NCBI GenBank assembly: GCA_032160545.1
Contig: JAVHVN010000095.1
Span: 1 to 19,076 of the forward strand
DNA: 19,076 nucleotides
Direction of reading: 5' to 3'
DNA from: DATGFB01 sp032160545
GTDB taxonomy: Bacteria; Actinomycetota; Actinomycetes; Mycobacteriales; Jatrophihabitantaceae
Part shown: positions 1-8,576 of the stretch, in pieces
Layout of the letters: the number at the start of each line of letters is the position of its first letter
Numbering within the stretch: position 1 is the first letter of the stretch
The notes under the pieces: model-generated
What the model was told of the DNA's origin: nothing
What the model saw: only the letters and a program-made list of their open reading frames with translations
Database searches by the model: none
Translations under genes and position numbers: made by a program

Positions 1-549
1 GATCGACTCGACGGTGCCGGTGACATCGCGCAGCGCGTACAGCTTGCGGTCGGCGGGTGCGAGGCCCTCACCCGCGGCGCAGATCACCGCGCCGACCTCG
101 TTGAGCTGGACGATGAAGTCGGCGTTGGACACCTCCGCCCGCCAGCCCGGGATCGACTCCAGCTTGTCGAGCGTCCCGCCGGTGTGCCCGAGGCCACGGC
201 CGGACAGCTGCGGCACCGCGGCGCCGCACGCTGCGACGAGCGGGGCGAGCGGCAGGGTGATCTTGTCGCCAACCCCGCCGGTCGAGTGCTTGTCCGTCGT
301 CGGCGCGCGCACGGCCGAGAGGTCGAGGCGCTCGCCCGACGCGATCATCGCCGCCGTCCAGCGGCTGAGCTCGGCCGGCGTGAGGCCCCGCAGCAGCACG
401 GCCATCGCCAGCGCGGCCATCTGCTCGTCGGCGACCTCACCGCGGGTGTAGGCGGCGATCACCCAGTCGATCTGCGCTTCGGAAAGCTCGCGGCCGTCGC
501 GCTTGGTGCGGATGATCTCGACGGCGTCGAACGTGGATCGGTCAGGCAC
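1..549 (-). CDS. deoA: Thymidine (pyrimidine-nucleoside) phosphorylase, 5' part only
   Basis: This enzyme cleaves thymidine or deoxyuridine with phosphate to the free base and deoxyribose-1-phosphate in the cytosol. The 183 visible residues are the N-terminal part of a protein usually about 430 residues long; the rest lies beyond the left edge. The frame is open from a GTG at 549. It shows the phosphate-binding stretch KHSTGGVGDK (about residues 87-96) and the family signature SGRGLGHTGGTLDKLE (116-131), which match the pyrimidine-nucleoside phosphorylase pattern. The GTG start overlaps the 3' end of cdd by 8 bases (542-549), so translation is probably coupled. With the upstream importer and cytidine deaminase it completes a route from imported pyrimidine nucleosides to bases and pentose phosphate. 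Thymidine and uridine specificity cannot be separated from this fragment. Confidence 0.95.
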   Translation of the reverse strand, partial: MPDRSTFDAVEIIRTKRDGRELSEAQIDWVIAAYTRGEVADEQMAALAMAVLLRGLTPAELSRWTAAMIASGERLDLSAVRAPTTDKHSTGGVGDKITLPLAPLVAACGAAVPQLSGRGLGHTGGTLDKLESIPGWRAEVSNADFIVQLNEVGAVICAAGEGLAPADRKLYALRDVTGTVESI

Positions 550-940
550 CGGTGAGATCCTCACCGCCGAACGGCAGCGGCAGGATGTCGATCATCGACT
601 TGGCGCCCTCGACGGTGTCGACCAGCAGGTCCGGTCCGCCGTGCTCCCACAGCAGTTGACGACACCGGCCGCACGGCATCAGCACCGATCCGTGCGCGTC
701 GACACAAGCGAAGGCGACCAGCCGGCCGCCGCCGCTGGCGTGCAGCGCCGAGACGAGACCGCACTCGGCGCACAGGCCGAGGCCGTAGGACGCGTTCTCG
801 ACGTTGCACCCGGCGACGATCCGCCCGTCGTCGACGAGCGCGGCTGCCCCCACCGGGAACTGGGAGTACGGAGCGTAGGCGCGCCCCATCGCCTCGAGCG
901 CCACTCGCCGCAGCTCGGGCCAGTCCACCTCGGCAACCAT
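542..940 (-). CDS. cdd: Cytidine deaminase
   Basis: This cytosolic zinc enzyme deaminates cytidine or deoxycytidine to uridine or deoxyuridine, feeding the next gene, deoA. The protein is 132 residues, the normal length of the small tetrameric class. The substrate-binding motif NVENASY is at 46-52. The zinc site is C57-A-E59 (E59 is the catalytic proton shuttle) plus PCGRC with C90 and C93. The ATG at 940 is preceded by a strong ribosome binding site GGAGGAG at 949-955, 8 bases away. The gene lies 22 bases after the P450 stop and overlaps deoA by 8 bases. It therefore has its own good ribosome site but clearly belongs to the same operon. Confidence 0.97.
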   Translation of the reverse strand: MVAEVDWPELRRVALEAMGRAYAPYSQFPVGAAALVDDGRIVAGCNVENASYGLGLCAECGLVSALHASGGGRLVAFACVDAHGSVLMPCGRCRQLLWEHGGPDLLVDTVEGAKSMIDILPLPFGGEDLTGA

Positions 941-962
941 CAGCGGGTCTCCTCCAGACGGA

Positions 963-2162
963 TCAGATCGTCACCGGCAGCGATTCGACACCGCGGATCA
1001 CGAACTCGGGGCGGCGCCGGGGCGCCGCGTGCAGAGCCAGCCTAGGGAAGCGGCGAAGCAGGGTGTGCAGCGACGTCTGGAGTTCGACGCGCGCAAGCGG
1101 CGCACCGACGCAGAAGTGGATGCCGGCGCCGAAGCCCAGGTGCGGGTTGTCGGGGCGTCCGACGTCGAACCGATCGGGTGCAACGAACACCGCAGGGTCG
1201 CGGTTCGCCGCACCGAGCAGGGCGGCGATCCTGCTGCCCTTGCGCACGAGCACGTCCCCGATCGGGGTGTCGTCGACGGCGGTGCGCTCGAACAGCTGCA
1301 GTGGCGAGTCGAACCGGATCAGCTCCTCGACCGCGGGCGCGACCAATGCGTCGTCGGCACGCAGCCGGGCCAACTCGTCGTCGTGCCGGAGCAAGGCGGT
1401 GACGCCGTTGCCGACCACGTTGACCGTCGCCTCGTGCCCGGCATTGAGCAACAGCGTGCAGGTCGTGATCAGCTCGTCCTCGGTGAGACGGGCGCCGTCG
1501 GTGTCCGTCTCGGCCAGCAGGGACGTCAGCAGGTCCTCCCGCGGGGCGGCTCGGCGCTCGACGAGCAGGTCGCGCAGGTACTGGACGAAGTCGGCGGACG
1601 CGCGCTCGGCGGTTTCGCGCTGCTCGTCCGTGACGCCGTATTCGTACATCTTGACGATCGCGTTCGACCACGGCCGGAGCAGGTGGCGGTCGGCCTCCGG
1701 GACGCCGAGCAGCTCGGCGATCACCTGCACGGGCAGCGGCTCGGCGTAGAGGCTGATCAGGTCGAGCACCGAGCCGTCACGGCCGGCGTCGGCGACGTCG
1801 TTCGCCAGGTTCTCGGCCATCTCGGCGACGCGCGGACGCAGCCGCTCGACGTGGCCGCGCGCGAACGCACCCGCGACGAGCCTCCGCAGCCGAGTGTGCA
1901 CCGGCGGCTCGTTCTCGAGCAGCGAGTTGCGGTGGATCAGCTCGAACGCCGGCATGTCGACGTCGGGCCAGCGGGGCACCCAGATGCGACCGAGGGTGCG
2001 GGTGCGCAGTACCGCGTTGGCCGCCTCGTGGGTGAACGTGAGCCACATGCCGAGCCGGTCGTGCCACTGCACCGGCGCCTCGGCGCGGGCCGCGACGAAG
2101 AACGGGTAGGGGTCGGCGACGACCTCGGGTGAGGTCAGCTCCAGCGACGTCGCGACCGTCAA
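963..2162 (-). CDS. Cytochrome P450 embedded in the nucleoside operon
   Basis: This is a soluble bacterial class I-type P450 of 399 residues, normal length, expected to need a separate ferredoxin and reductase. The I-helix oxygen-activation motif AGHEAT is at 241-246, the ExxR motif is E280-L-I-R283, and the heme-binding loop FGAGIHFCVG carries the thiolate ligand C351. No membrane anchor is seen. The start is taken as TTG at 2162: it is in frame, no ATG or GTG lies nearby, and its TTGA overlaps the TGA of the upstream permease by 4 bases. An AGGGGCAGGG purine stretch just upstream can serve as ribosome site. The open frame continues far upstream to 3695, but that part is the permease read out of frame. 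The substrate is unknown; operon position suggests a link to an imported nucleoside-like compound, but this is inference. Confidence 0.95.
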   Translation of the reverse strand: MTVATSLELTSPEVVADPYPFFVAARAEAPVQWHDRLGMWLTFTHEAANAVLRTRTLGRIWVPRWPDVDMPAFELIHRNSLLENEPPVHTRLRRLVAGAFARGHVERLRPRVAEMAENLANDVADAGRDGSVLDLISLYAEPLPVQVIAELLGVPEADRHLLRPWSNAIVKMYEYGVTDEQRETAERASADFVQYLRDLLVERRAAPREDLLTSLLAETDTDGARLTEDELITTCTLLLNAGHEATVNVVGNGVTALLRHDDELARLRADDALVAPAVEELIRFDSPLQLFERTAVDDTPIGDVLVRKGSRIAALLGAANRDPAVFVAPDRFDVGRPDNPHLGFGAGIHFCVGAPLARVELQTSLHTLLRRFPRLALHAAPRRRPEFVIRGVESLPVTI

Positions 2163-3439
2163 GAACCCTGCCCCTTGCGCCAGGGGATCCCGTCGGCAGC
2201 CGGCATGCGCAAGCGCTGCGACGCGAAGGCCAGCACGAGCAGCGTGATGATGTACGGCGTCGCCGGGACGAACTCGATCGGCACGTCGTTCGTGACGGAG
2301 TACCAGACGAACACCAGGGCGGCGCCGATGACGGAGCCCACTGCGGGCACCACCTTTCGCCGCCATGCCTGGTACGCCGCGAACAGCGCCAGCCCGAACC
2401 CGACCAGCAGCAGCAAGGCGTGCACGGAGGTCGAGCCCTGGCGCAACTGCAGCGCGTCGGTGTAGCCGAACAGGCCGGCGCCGGCGGCCAGGCCACCCGG
2501 GCGCCAGTTCCCGAAGATCATCGCGGCCAGGCCGATGAAACCGCGGCCGCCGGTCTGCCCCTCGCGATAGATACCGGCGAAGTCGGCGAGGAATGCGCCC
2601 CCGAGCCCGGCAAGGGCACCGGACACGAGGACCGCGACGTACTTCATCAGGTGCACGGGCACGCCGAGCGCCTCGGCCTCGTCGGGGTTTTCGCCGCACG
2701 CGCGCAGGCGCAGCCCGAAGGACGTCCGCCAGAGCAGGAACCAGGAGGCAGGGAACAGCAGGATCATCAGGATGGTGAACGGGGTCAACGTCGTCGTGAT
2801 CGCACGCAGGATGCCCGCGACGTCGGAGACCACGAACCAGTGATGCCGCTCGAGCTTGTCGAAGAACGTGTTCGCGCCGGGGATGTCGAGCTGCGAGAAC
2901 CGCGGGATGGACGGTGACTGCGTCGGGCCGCCGCCCTGCTGCCCGGTGAAGAACACGCCGGCGAGATAGCGGGCCAGACCGGTCGCGAGGATCGTGATCG
3001 CGACACCCGAGATGATCTGGTCGACACCGAACGTGACGGTTGCGAGGGCGTGCAGCGCACCGCCGATGACGCCGCCGACGATGCCGCCGACGACCCCCAT
3101 CCACGGGCTGTGCGAGAAGTACGCGAAGTCGGCGCCGAAGAAGGTCCCGAGGATCATCATGCCTTCGAGGCCGATGTTCACGACGCCCGAGCGCTCGGAC
3201 CAGAGGCCGCCGAGACCCGCGAGCCCGATCGGGATGGCGAGGCTGATCGTCGCCGCGACGGTGCCCCCGGAGGTGAGGTCGTTGGCCTTGGTGATGACCC
3301 GCACCAGCGACAGCAGCAGCAGCCCGGCGATCGCGAAGAACACCGCGTACCGCAGGTCCAGGCGCCGGCCGCGGGCCGGCACCGAGCCCGCCGTGAGACC
3401 GCCCGCAGGCGTCGCGGCGTTGTCGCCGATGACCGTCAT
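2159..3439 (-). CDS. BMP-type nucleoside ABC transporter permease, second subunit
   Basis: This is an inner-membrane permease of the branched-chain/BPD_transp_2 fold, 426 residues, resembling NupQ/YufQ-type subunits. After a hydrophilic N-terminus (about 28 residues) come repeated hydrophobic segments. The conserved ERSGVVNIGLEGMM stretch is typical of this permease half, as are FGLRLRACGENPDEAEALGV in the cytoplasmic coupling loop and GGRGFIGLAAMIFGNWRPGG near the C-terminal half. The ATG at 3439 overlaps the stop of the preceding permease as ATGA (3436-3439). Its own stop overlaps the P450 start. It pairs with the 370-residue permease to form the membrane channel. Purine or pyrimidine preference cannot be read from sequence; the downstream cdd and deoA favour pyrimidine nucleosides. 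Confidence 0.95.
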   Translation of the reverse strand: MTVIGDNAATPAGGLTAGSVPARGRRLDLRYAVFFAIAGLLLLSLVRVITKANDLTSGGTVAATISLAIPIGLAGLGGLWSERSGVVNIGLEGMMILGTFFGADFAYFSHSPWMGVVGGIVGGVIGGALHALATVTFGVDQIISGVAITILATGLARYLAGVFFTGQQGGGPTQSPSIPRFSQLDIPGANTFFDKLERHHWFVVSDVAGILRAITTTLTPFTILMILLFPASWFLLWRTSFGLRLRACGENPDEAEALGVPVHLMKYVAVLVSGALAGLGGAFLADFAGIYREGQTGGRGFIGLAAMIFGNWRPGGLAAGAGLFGYTDALQLRQGSTSVHALLLLVGFGLALFAAYQAWRRKVVPAVGSVIGAALVFVWYSVTNDVPIEFVPATPYIITLLVLAFASQRLRMPAADGIPWRKGQGS

Positions 3440-4544
3440 ACCGCCGCCCTCTCCGCCACCGGGCCGCTCGGCAGGGCCAGCGCCCGCCCGACCACGCGTT
3501 GTTGCCTGGCGAGGGCGAATCGCCGAACCAGCTCGTACGCGATGACGACGGACAGCACGACGACGCCCTGGGTGATCTGCACGATCTCCTTCGGGATGTT
3601 GTTGAGGTCGAGGATCGTCGCCGAGTTGTCCAGGAACGACCACAGCAGCGCGGCGAACGCGATGCCCACCGGGTGATTGCGCCCGAGCAGCGCAATCGCG
3701 ATGCCGGTGAACCCGAGGCCGGTCTGGAAGGTGATCGAGGAGTACGAGTGCGACGCGCCCAGGAGCGCCGGCATGCCGACCAGCCCGGCGACGGCGCCCG
3801 AGATCACCAGCGTCACCGCGGTCATCCGCTTCACGTTCACACCACTCGCCTGGGCCGCCGATGCGGATCGTCCCGCCGCACGCAGGTCGAAGCCGAAGCG
3901 GGTGTAGTTGACGACGACATGGAACGCGACGCCCACGCCGACCGCCAGCAGGATCAACCCGTACACCTTGCCGCCCGAGTTGGGGATGAGGTCGAGCCCG
4001 CCCACCTGTCCGGACTTCGGGATCGGCTTCGTGGTGACGTCGTTGCCGAAGCGGTTGCCGAAGATGCTCGGTCGCATCAGGTACGCGATCAGACTGGTCG
4101 CGATGAAGTTGAGCATGATCGTGCCGATGACCTCGCTGACGCCGCGAGTGACCTTGAGCAGCGCGACGATGCCGGCCCACGCCGCACCGGCGAGCATCGC
4201 GACGAGGATCGTCGCGACCTGCCGCAGACCGGTGGGGAGCGCAACCGATCCCGCGAACGCGCCGGCGAGGCAGGCCGCGAACCGGTACTGACCGTCGACG
4301 CCGATGTTGAACAGGTTCATCCGGAAGCCGATGGCAACCGCGACGGCGGACAGGTAGTACACCGTCGCGCCATTGACGATCGTCAGCTCGGTGCTGGCGG
4401 TGGTGCCGTAGTCCCACATCTGCGAGATGACGAACGTCGGGCTGTCGCCGCGGACGAGCAGGATCACCGAGGTGATCGCGCCCGCGAAGACCGCTGCGAC
4501 GAGGGCGGCGACGATGTTGAGCGCGAGCCGGTTCAGCCGTTCCC

Positions 4545-4548
<4 letters not shown>
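3436..4548 (-). CDS. BMP-type nucleoside ABC transporter permease, first subunit
   Basis: This is the partner permease, 370 residues, resembling NupP/YufP-type subunits. It begins with a short basic N-terminus (MRERLNRLALN) and a transmembrane helix, followed by roughly nine to ten hydrophobic segments. Family-typical stretches are FRMNLFNIGVDGQY (about residues 75-90), VSEVIGTIMLNFIA, and the coupling-loop region FGFDLRAAGRSASAAQASGV. Both ends overlap neighbours by 4 bases: ATGA with the ATPase stop at 4545-4548 and with the second permease at 3436-3439. This indicates stoichiometric coupled translation of the three core transporter subunits. Confidence 0.95.
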
Positions 4549-6110
<1,562 letters not shown>

Positions 6111-6118
6111 GGCGCACG

Positions 6119-6123
6119 CTCCT
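6119..6123 (-). promoter_or_regulatory. Ribosome binding site deciding the ATPase start
   Basis: Read on the minus strand this is AGGAG, 8 bases before an ATA codon that is in frame with the ABC ATPase. It is the only good Shine-Dalgarno match in the region and favours initiation near 6110 rather than at the GTG at 6023, which has no such site. Confidence 0.55.
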
Positions 6124-6161
6124 GGGTGCGGGAGGTGGGGGACGGCGGCGGGAACGTCAGA

Positions 6162-6193
6162 GCCCGGGGAGCACGTTACCGCGCTCCCCGGGC
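6162..6193 (-). promoter_or_regulatory. Hairpin between the binding-protein gene and the ATPase
   Basis: A perfect 11-bp inverted repeat, GCCCGGGGAGC and GCTCCCCGGGC, is separated by a 10-base loop (6173-6182). It starts 38 bases after the stop of the lipoprotein gene and ends about 39 bases before the AGGAG of the ATPase. No run of U follows on the minus strand, so it is not a classic intrinsic terminator. Such hairpins after binding-protein genes often stabilise the upstream message or cause partial termination, giving more binding protein than transporter. That role is inferred here. Confidence 0.65.
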
Positions 6194-6230
6194 CCCGAGG
6201 TCAATCTTCGCCGGGAGTTCTCCCCGGTTC

Positions 6231-7286
6231 CTACGGCGTCGTCGGGACGACGATCGTCCCGGCGATGATCTTCGCCTTGGCGTCCTCGATCTTCGTCTTG
6301 TACGCGTCGATCTTCGGGTTCGACGTCGCGTAACCGACGCCGTTCTCCTTCAGGCCGAACCGCACCGAGCCCGCCTCGAACTTCCCGTTCGCGTCGCTCT
6401 CGATGAAGTTGAAGACGGCCGTGTCGACGCCCTTGAGCGCCGAGGTGAGGATCAGCGGCTTCTGGTCCGCCGACGCCGTCTGGTACTGGTCGGAGTCGAC
6501 ACCGATCGCCAGGGCCTTCTTCTCGACGGCCGCCTGGAACAGACCGCTGCCCGAGCCACCGGCGGCGTGGTAGACCACGTCCGCGCCCGCGTCGTACTGG
6601 CCCTCAGCGGTGACCTTGGCCTTGGCCGGGTCGTTGAAGCCACTGAAGTCGGGGGCCTGCGACAGGTACGCCACCTGCACCTTGATCGACGGGTCGACCG
6701 AGTGCACACCCGCGACGTATCCGGCCTGGAACTTCTGGATCAGCGGCGTCTGCACGCCGCCGATGAACCCGACGTTCTTCTTGGTGCTGGCCAGTGCGGC
6801 CGCCACGCCCACGAGGTAGGAACTCTGCTCCTCGTGGAACAGCAGCCCCTCGACGTTGGGCGACTTGACGCTGTCGTCGTCGATGATGCCGAAGTGGATG
6901 TTCGGGTACTTCGGCGCGACCTTGCCGAGAGCCGTCGCGTACGCGAAGCCCACGGCGATGATCGGGTTGTAGCCCGCCTTCGCGAGCAGTTCGAGGCGGT
7001 CCTGCTTCTGCTGATCGCTCTCACCCTGCACCGCGGAGAGTTCCTTGGTGTCGATGCTCAGGTCCGTTTTGGCCTTCGCGAGACCGGCGGCGGCGAGGTC
7101 GTTGAACGACTTGTCACCACGGCCGCCGACGTCGTACGCCAGACCAACCTTGATCGACTTCTTGGTCGGCGCGCTACTTGCGCCTCCGCCGCCACTGGTG
7201 CTGCTCTTGCTGCTGCTGCAGGCAGCCAACAGGAGCACCCCGGCTATCGCCAGAGCTCCGAGCTTCGTCCTACGCGATGCGCGCAA
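6231..7286 (-). CDS. BMP-family nucleoside-binding lipoprotein
   Basis: This is the extracytoplasmic substrate-binding lipoprotein of the ABC importer, 351 residues, in the basic membrane protein (BMP/PnrA/NupN-like) family. A basic n-region and hydrophobic stretch lead to the lipobox L20-A-A-C23, followed by a Ser/Gly-rich linker (about 24-40). The BMP fold opens with KVGLAYDVGGRGDKSFNDLA, and later contains NPIIAVGFAYATAL, NVGFIGGVQTPLI, DVVYHAAGGSGSGLF and AIGVDSDQYQ, all typical of purine/pyrimidine nucleoside binders. The start is TTG at 7286, with GGGAGG at 7292-7297, 5 bases upstream. It is the first gene of the minus-strand operon and is separated from the ATPase by a 120-base spacer with a strong hairpin. 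Confidence 0.95.
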   Translation of the reverse strand: MRASRRTKLGALAIAGVLLLAACSSSKSSTSGGGGASSAPTKKSIKVGLAYDVGGRGDKSFNDLAAAGLAKAKTDLSIDTKELSAVQGESDQQKQDRLELLAKAGYNPIIAVGFAYATALGKVAPKYPNIHFGIIDDDSVKSPNVEGLLFHEEQSSYLVGVAAALASTKKNVGFIGGVQTPLIQKFQAGYVAGVHSVDPSIKVQVAYLSQAPDFSGFNDPAKAKVTAEGQYDAGADVVYHAAGGSGSGLFQAAVEKKALAIGVDSDQYQTASADQKPLILTSALKGVDTAVFNFIESDANGKFEAGSVRFGLKENGVGYATSNPKIDAYKTKIEDAKAKIIAGTIVVPTTP

Positions 7287-7699
7287 AACGGCCTCCCTTC
7301 AGGCCTTCTTTTCAAGCGTCGCGCGGGCCGATGAGCCCTGCGCGAGCGGTGTGATCGCGTAACCGTAGACCTGGCGGCAGCTCACGGGCCGTTCCGTTGG
7401 GCAAGATGTCATCCGATCGTTGCGCGGGCCCGACTGCGGGCAGCGTTGCGTGCGGCTGCGGTGTCCGAATAGTCACACGCTCCAAAAGTCCCCGGCCCGG
7501 AGCGCGCGCACTAACATTTGCTGATGCGCAGGTAAGCCGCCCGGCATGCCTCGAAGCCCCGTTCCAGGGGGTTTTCGTGGCGGCCTACGCGCGCCGACCA
7601 CCGCGGACGAGTCGGTGGGCAGGCGCAGATCAGTCGCCTACGAGGCGATCAGTCGTGCCCGGCGACGTCGCCGGTGCCGAGCCCTGGAGGAGACCGCCG
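7287..7699. promoter_or_regulatory. Divergent intergenic region between BMP operon and sdh operon
   Basis: These 413 bases should contain the promoters of both operons. On the minus side the ribosome site GGGAGG (7292-7297) of the lipoprotein gene partly overlaps a small inverted repeat (7290-7294 with 7301-7305). On the plus side there is a 9-bp direct repeat, a 6-bp inverted repeat and a 16-bp palindrome between 7628 and 7674. A TAACAT hexamer at 7512-7517 is a weak -10 candidate without a good -35. I see no convincing sigma-70 pair, riboswitch or small gene. A frame open from 7397 into sdhC has no recognisable protein in its first 100 codons. Confidence 0.6.
7628..7674 (+). promoter_or_regulatory. 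Repeat and palindrome cluster in the sdh leader
   Basis: GATCAGTCG occurs twice in direct orientation (7628-7636 and 7647-7655), 19 bases apart, about two helical turns. Between and overlapping them lies the inverted repeat TCGCCT-ACG-AGGCGA (7634-7648). A perfect 16-bp palindrome CCGGCGACGTCGCCGG follows at 7659-7674, ending 11 bases before the sdhC ribosome site. These could be operator sites for a dimeric regulator or RNA structure in the leader; no regulator can be named. Confidence 0.4.
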
Positions 7700-8149
7700 G
7701 TGTCCACTGGAACGTCCGCTGGAACCCCGGTGGCGCTCGAGAAGCCCGCCAGACCGAAGGTCCGCCTCGCCGGCTCCCTGTACCGAGGTCGCGAGGGCAT
7801 GTGGTCCTGGGTGGCCCACCGCATCACGGGCGTCCTGACATTCTTCTTCCTGTTTGCGCACGTCCTCGACACCGCGCTCGTCCGGGTCTCGCCCGAGTCC
7901 TACGACCGGGTCATCGACACCTACAAGAACCCGTTCGTGAACCTCATGGAGATCGGGCTCGTCGGCGCGGTCCTCTTCCACGCGCTGAACGGGTTGCGGA
8001 TCATCGCCGTCGACTTCTGGGGCAAGGGCACCCGCTACCAGCGGCAGATGCTCTGGGCGATCGTCGCGGTGTGGGTCGTGGTGATGGTTCCGGGAGCGTT
8101 CTTCATGTTCAAGCACACCTTCGAGACCTTGTTCGGGAGCGCGTCGTGA
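7700..8149 (+). CDS. sdhC: Succinate dehydrogenase cytochrome b556 subunit
   Basis: This is a membrane anchor subunit of complex II, 149 residues, which holds heme b and the quinone site with SdhD. Three hydrophobic helices are visible at about residues 42-62, 82-103 and 117-137. The family stretches are SLYRGREGMWSWVAHRITG (26-44) and LFHALNGLRIIAVDF (92-106), where H94 is the likely heme ligand. The start is GTG at 7700, with the strong ribosome site GGAGGAG at 7686-7692, 7 bases away; the longer open frame from 7397 is not supported. It is first in the sdhCDAB operon and its TGA overlaps the sdhD GTG. Confidence 0.93.
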   Translation: MSTGTSAGTPVALEKPARPKVRLAGSLYRGREGMWSWVAHRITGVLTFFFLFAHVLDTALVRVSPESYDRVIDTYKNPFVNLMEIGLVGAVLFHALNGLRIIAVDFWGKGTRYQRQMLWAIVAVWVVVMVPGAFFMFKHTFETLFGSAS

Positions 8150-8568
8150 CCATGCACTCCCCGATCCCGCCGGTCATCGAGGCGCCGCGTTCCACACCGG
8201 GACGGCCGCGGCGCAGCCGCACCAACACCGAGCTCTACGCCTGGTTGTTCATGCGGGTGTCGGGCATCGTGCTCGTGGTACTGGTCCTCGGGCACCTGTT
8301 CATCATGAACATCCTCGACGGGGGGGTTCAGCGCATCAACTGGGCGTTCGTCGCGGGGCGGTGGGCCTCACCGTTCTGGCAGGTCTGGGACCTGCTGATG
8401 CTGTGGCTCGCGATGCTGCACGGCACCAACGGCCTGCGCACGATCATCAACGACTACACCCGGCGCGACGGCACCCGCCTCGCGCTGAAGGCGCTGCTCT
8501 ACACCGCGACGACGATCACCGTCGCGCTCGGCACGCTCGTCATCTTCACGTTCGACCCGACGGTCTGA
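8146..8568 (+). CDS. sdhD: Succinate dehydrogenase hydrophobic membrane anchor subunit
   Basis: This is the second membrane anchor of complex II, about 140 residues. Three hydrophobic helices lie at about 33-56, 77-100 and 116-136. LHGTNGLRTIINDY (91-104) is the counterpart of the SdhC heme motif, with H92 a candidate axial ligand. I place the start at GTG 8146, which overlaps the sdhC stop as GTGA and sits 6 bases after GGGAG (8135-8139). The ATG at 8152 is the alternative and removes only two residues. A run of seven G lies near 8321-8327 but the frame is intact. It is followed 8 bases later by sdhA. Confidence 0.92.
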   Translation: MTMHSPIPPVIEAPRSTPGRPRRSRTNTELYAWLFMRVSGIVLVVLVLGHLFIMNILDGGVQRINWAFVAGRWASPFWQVWDLLMLWLAMLHGTNGLRTIINDYTRRDGTRLALKALLYTATTITVALGTLVIFTFDPTV

Positions 8569-8576
8569 GGTCTGGC

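Noticed and set aside
1029..2132. Long plus-strand frame opposite the P450
   Set aside because: Arg/Asp/Val-rich composition without motifs, mirrors the codon bias of the P450 on the other strand; same reasoning for 3499-4746, 5910-7334, 8499-9743 and 16028-17314.
963..3695. A 910-codon open frame that looks like a permease-P450 fusion
   Set aside because: Only codons from 2162 onward encode the P450. The upstream part is a different frame across the permease genes, whose own frames (2159-3439 and 3436-4548) match the family throughout.
7397..7699. N-terminal extension of SdhC or a separate small gene
   Set aside because: No family similarity in these 101 codons; the GTG at 7700 with GGAGGAG fits SdhC length, and the region contains palindromes typical of regulatory DNA.
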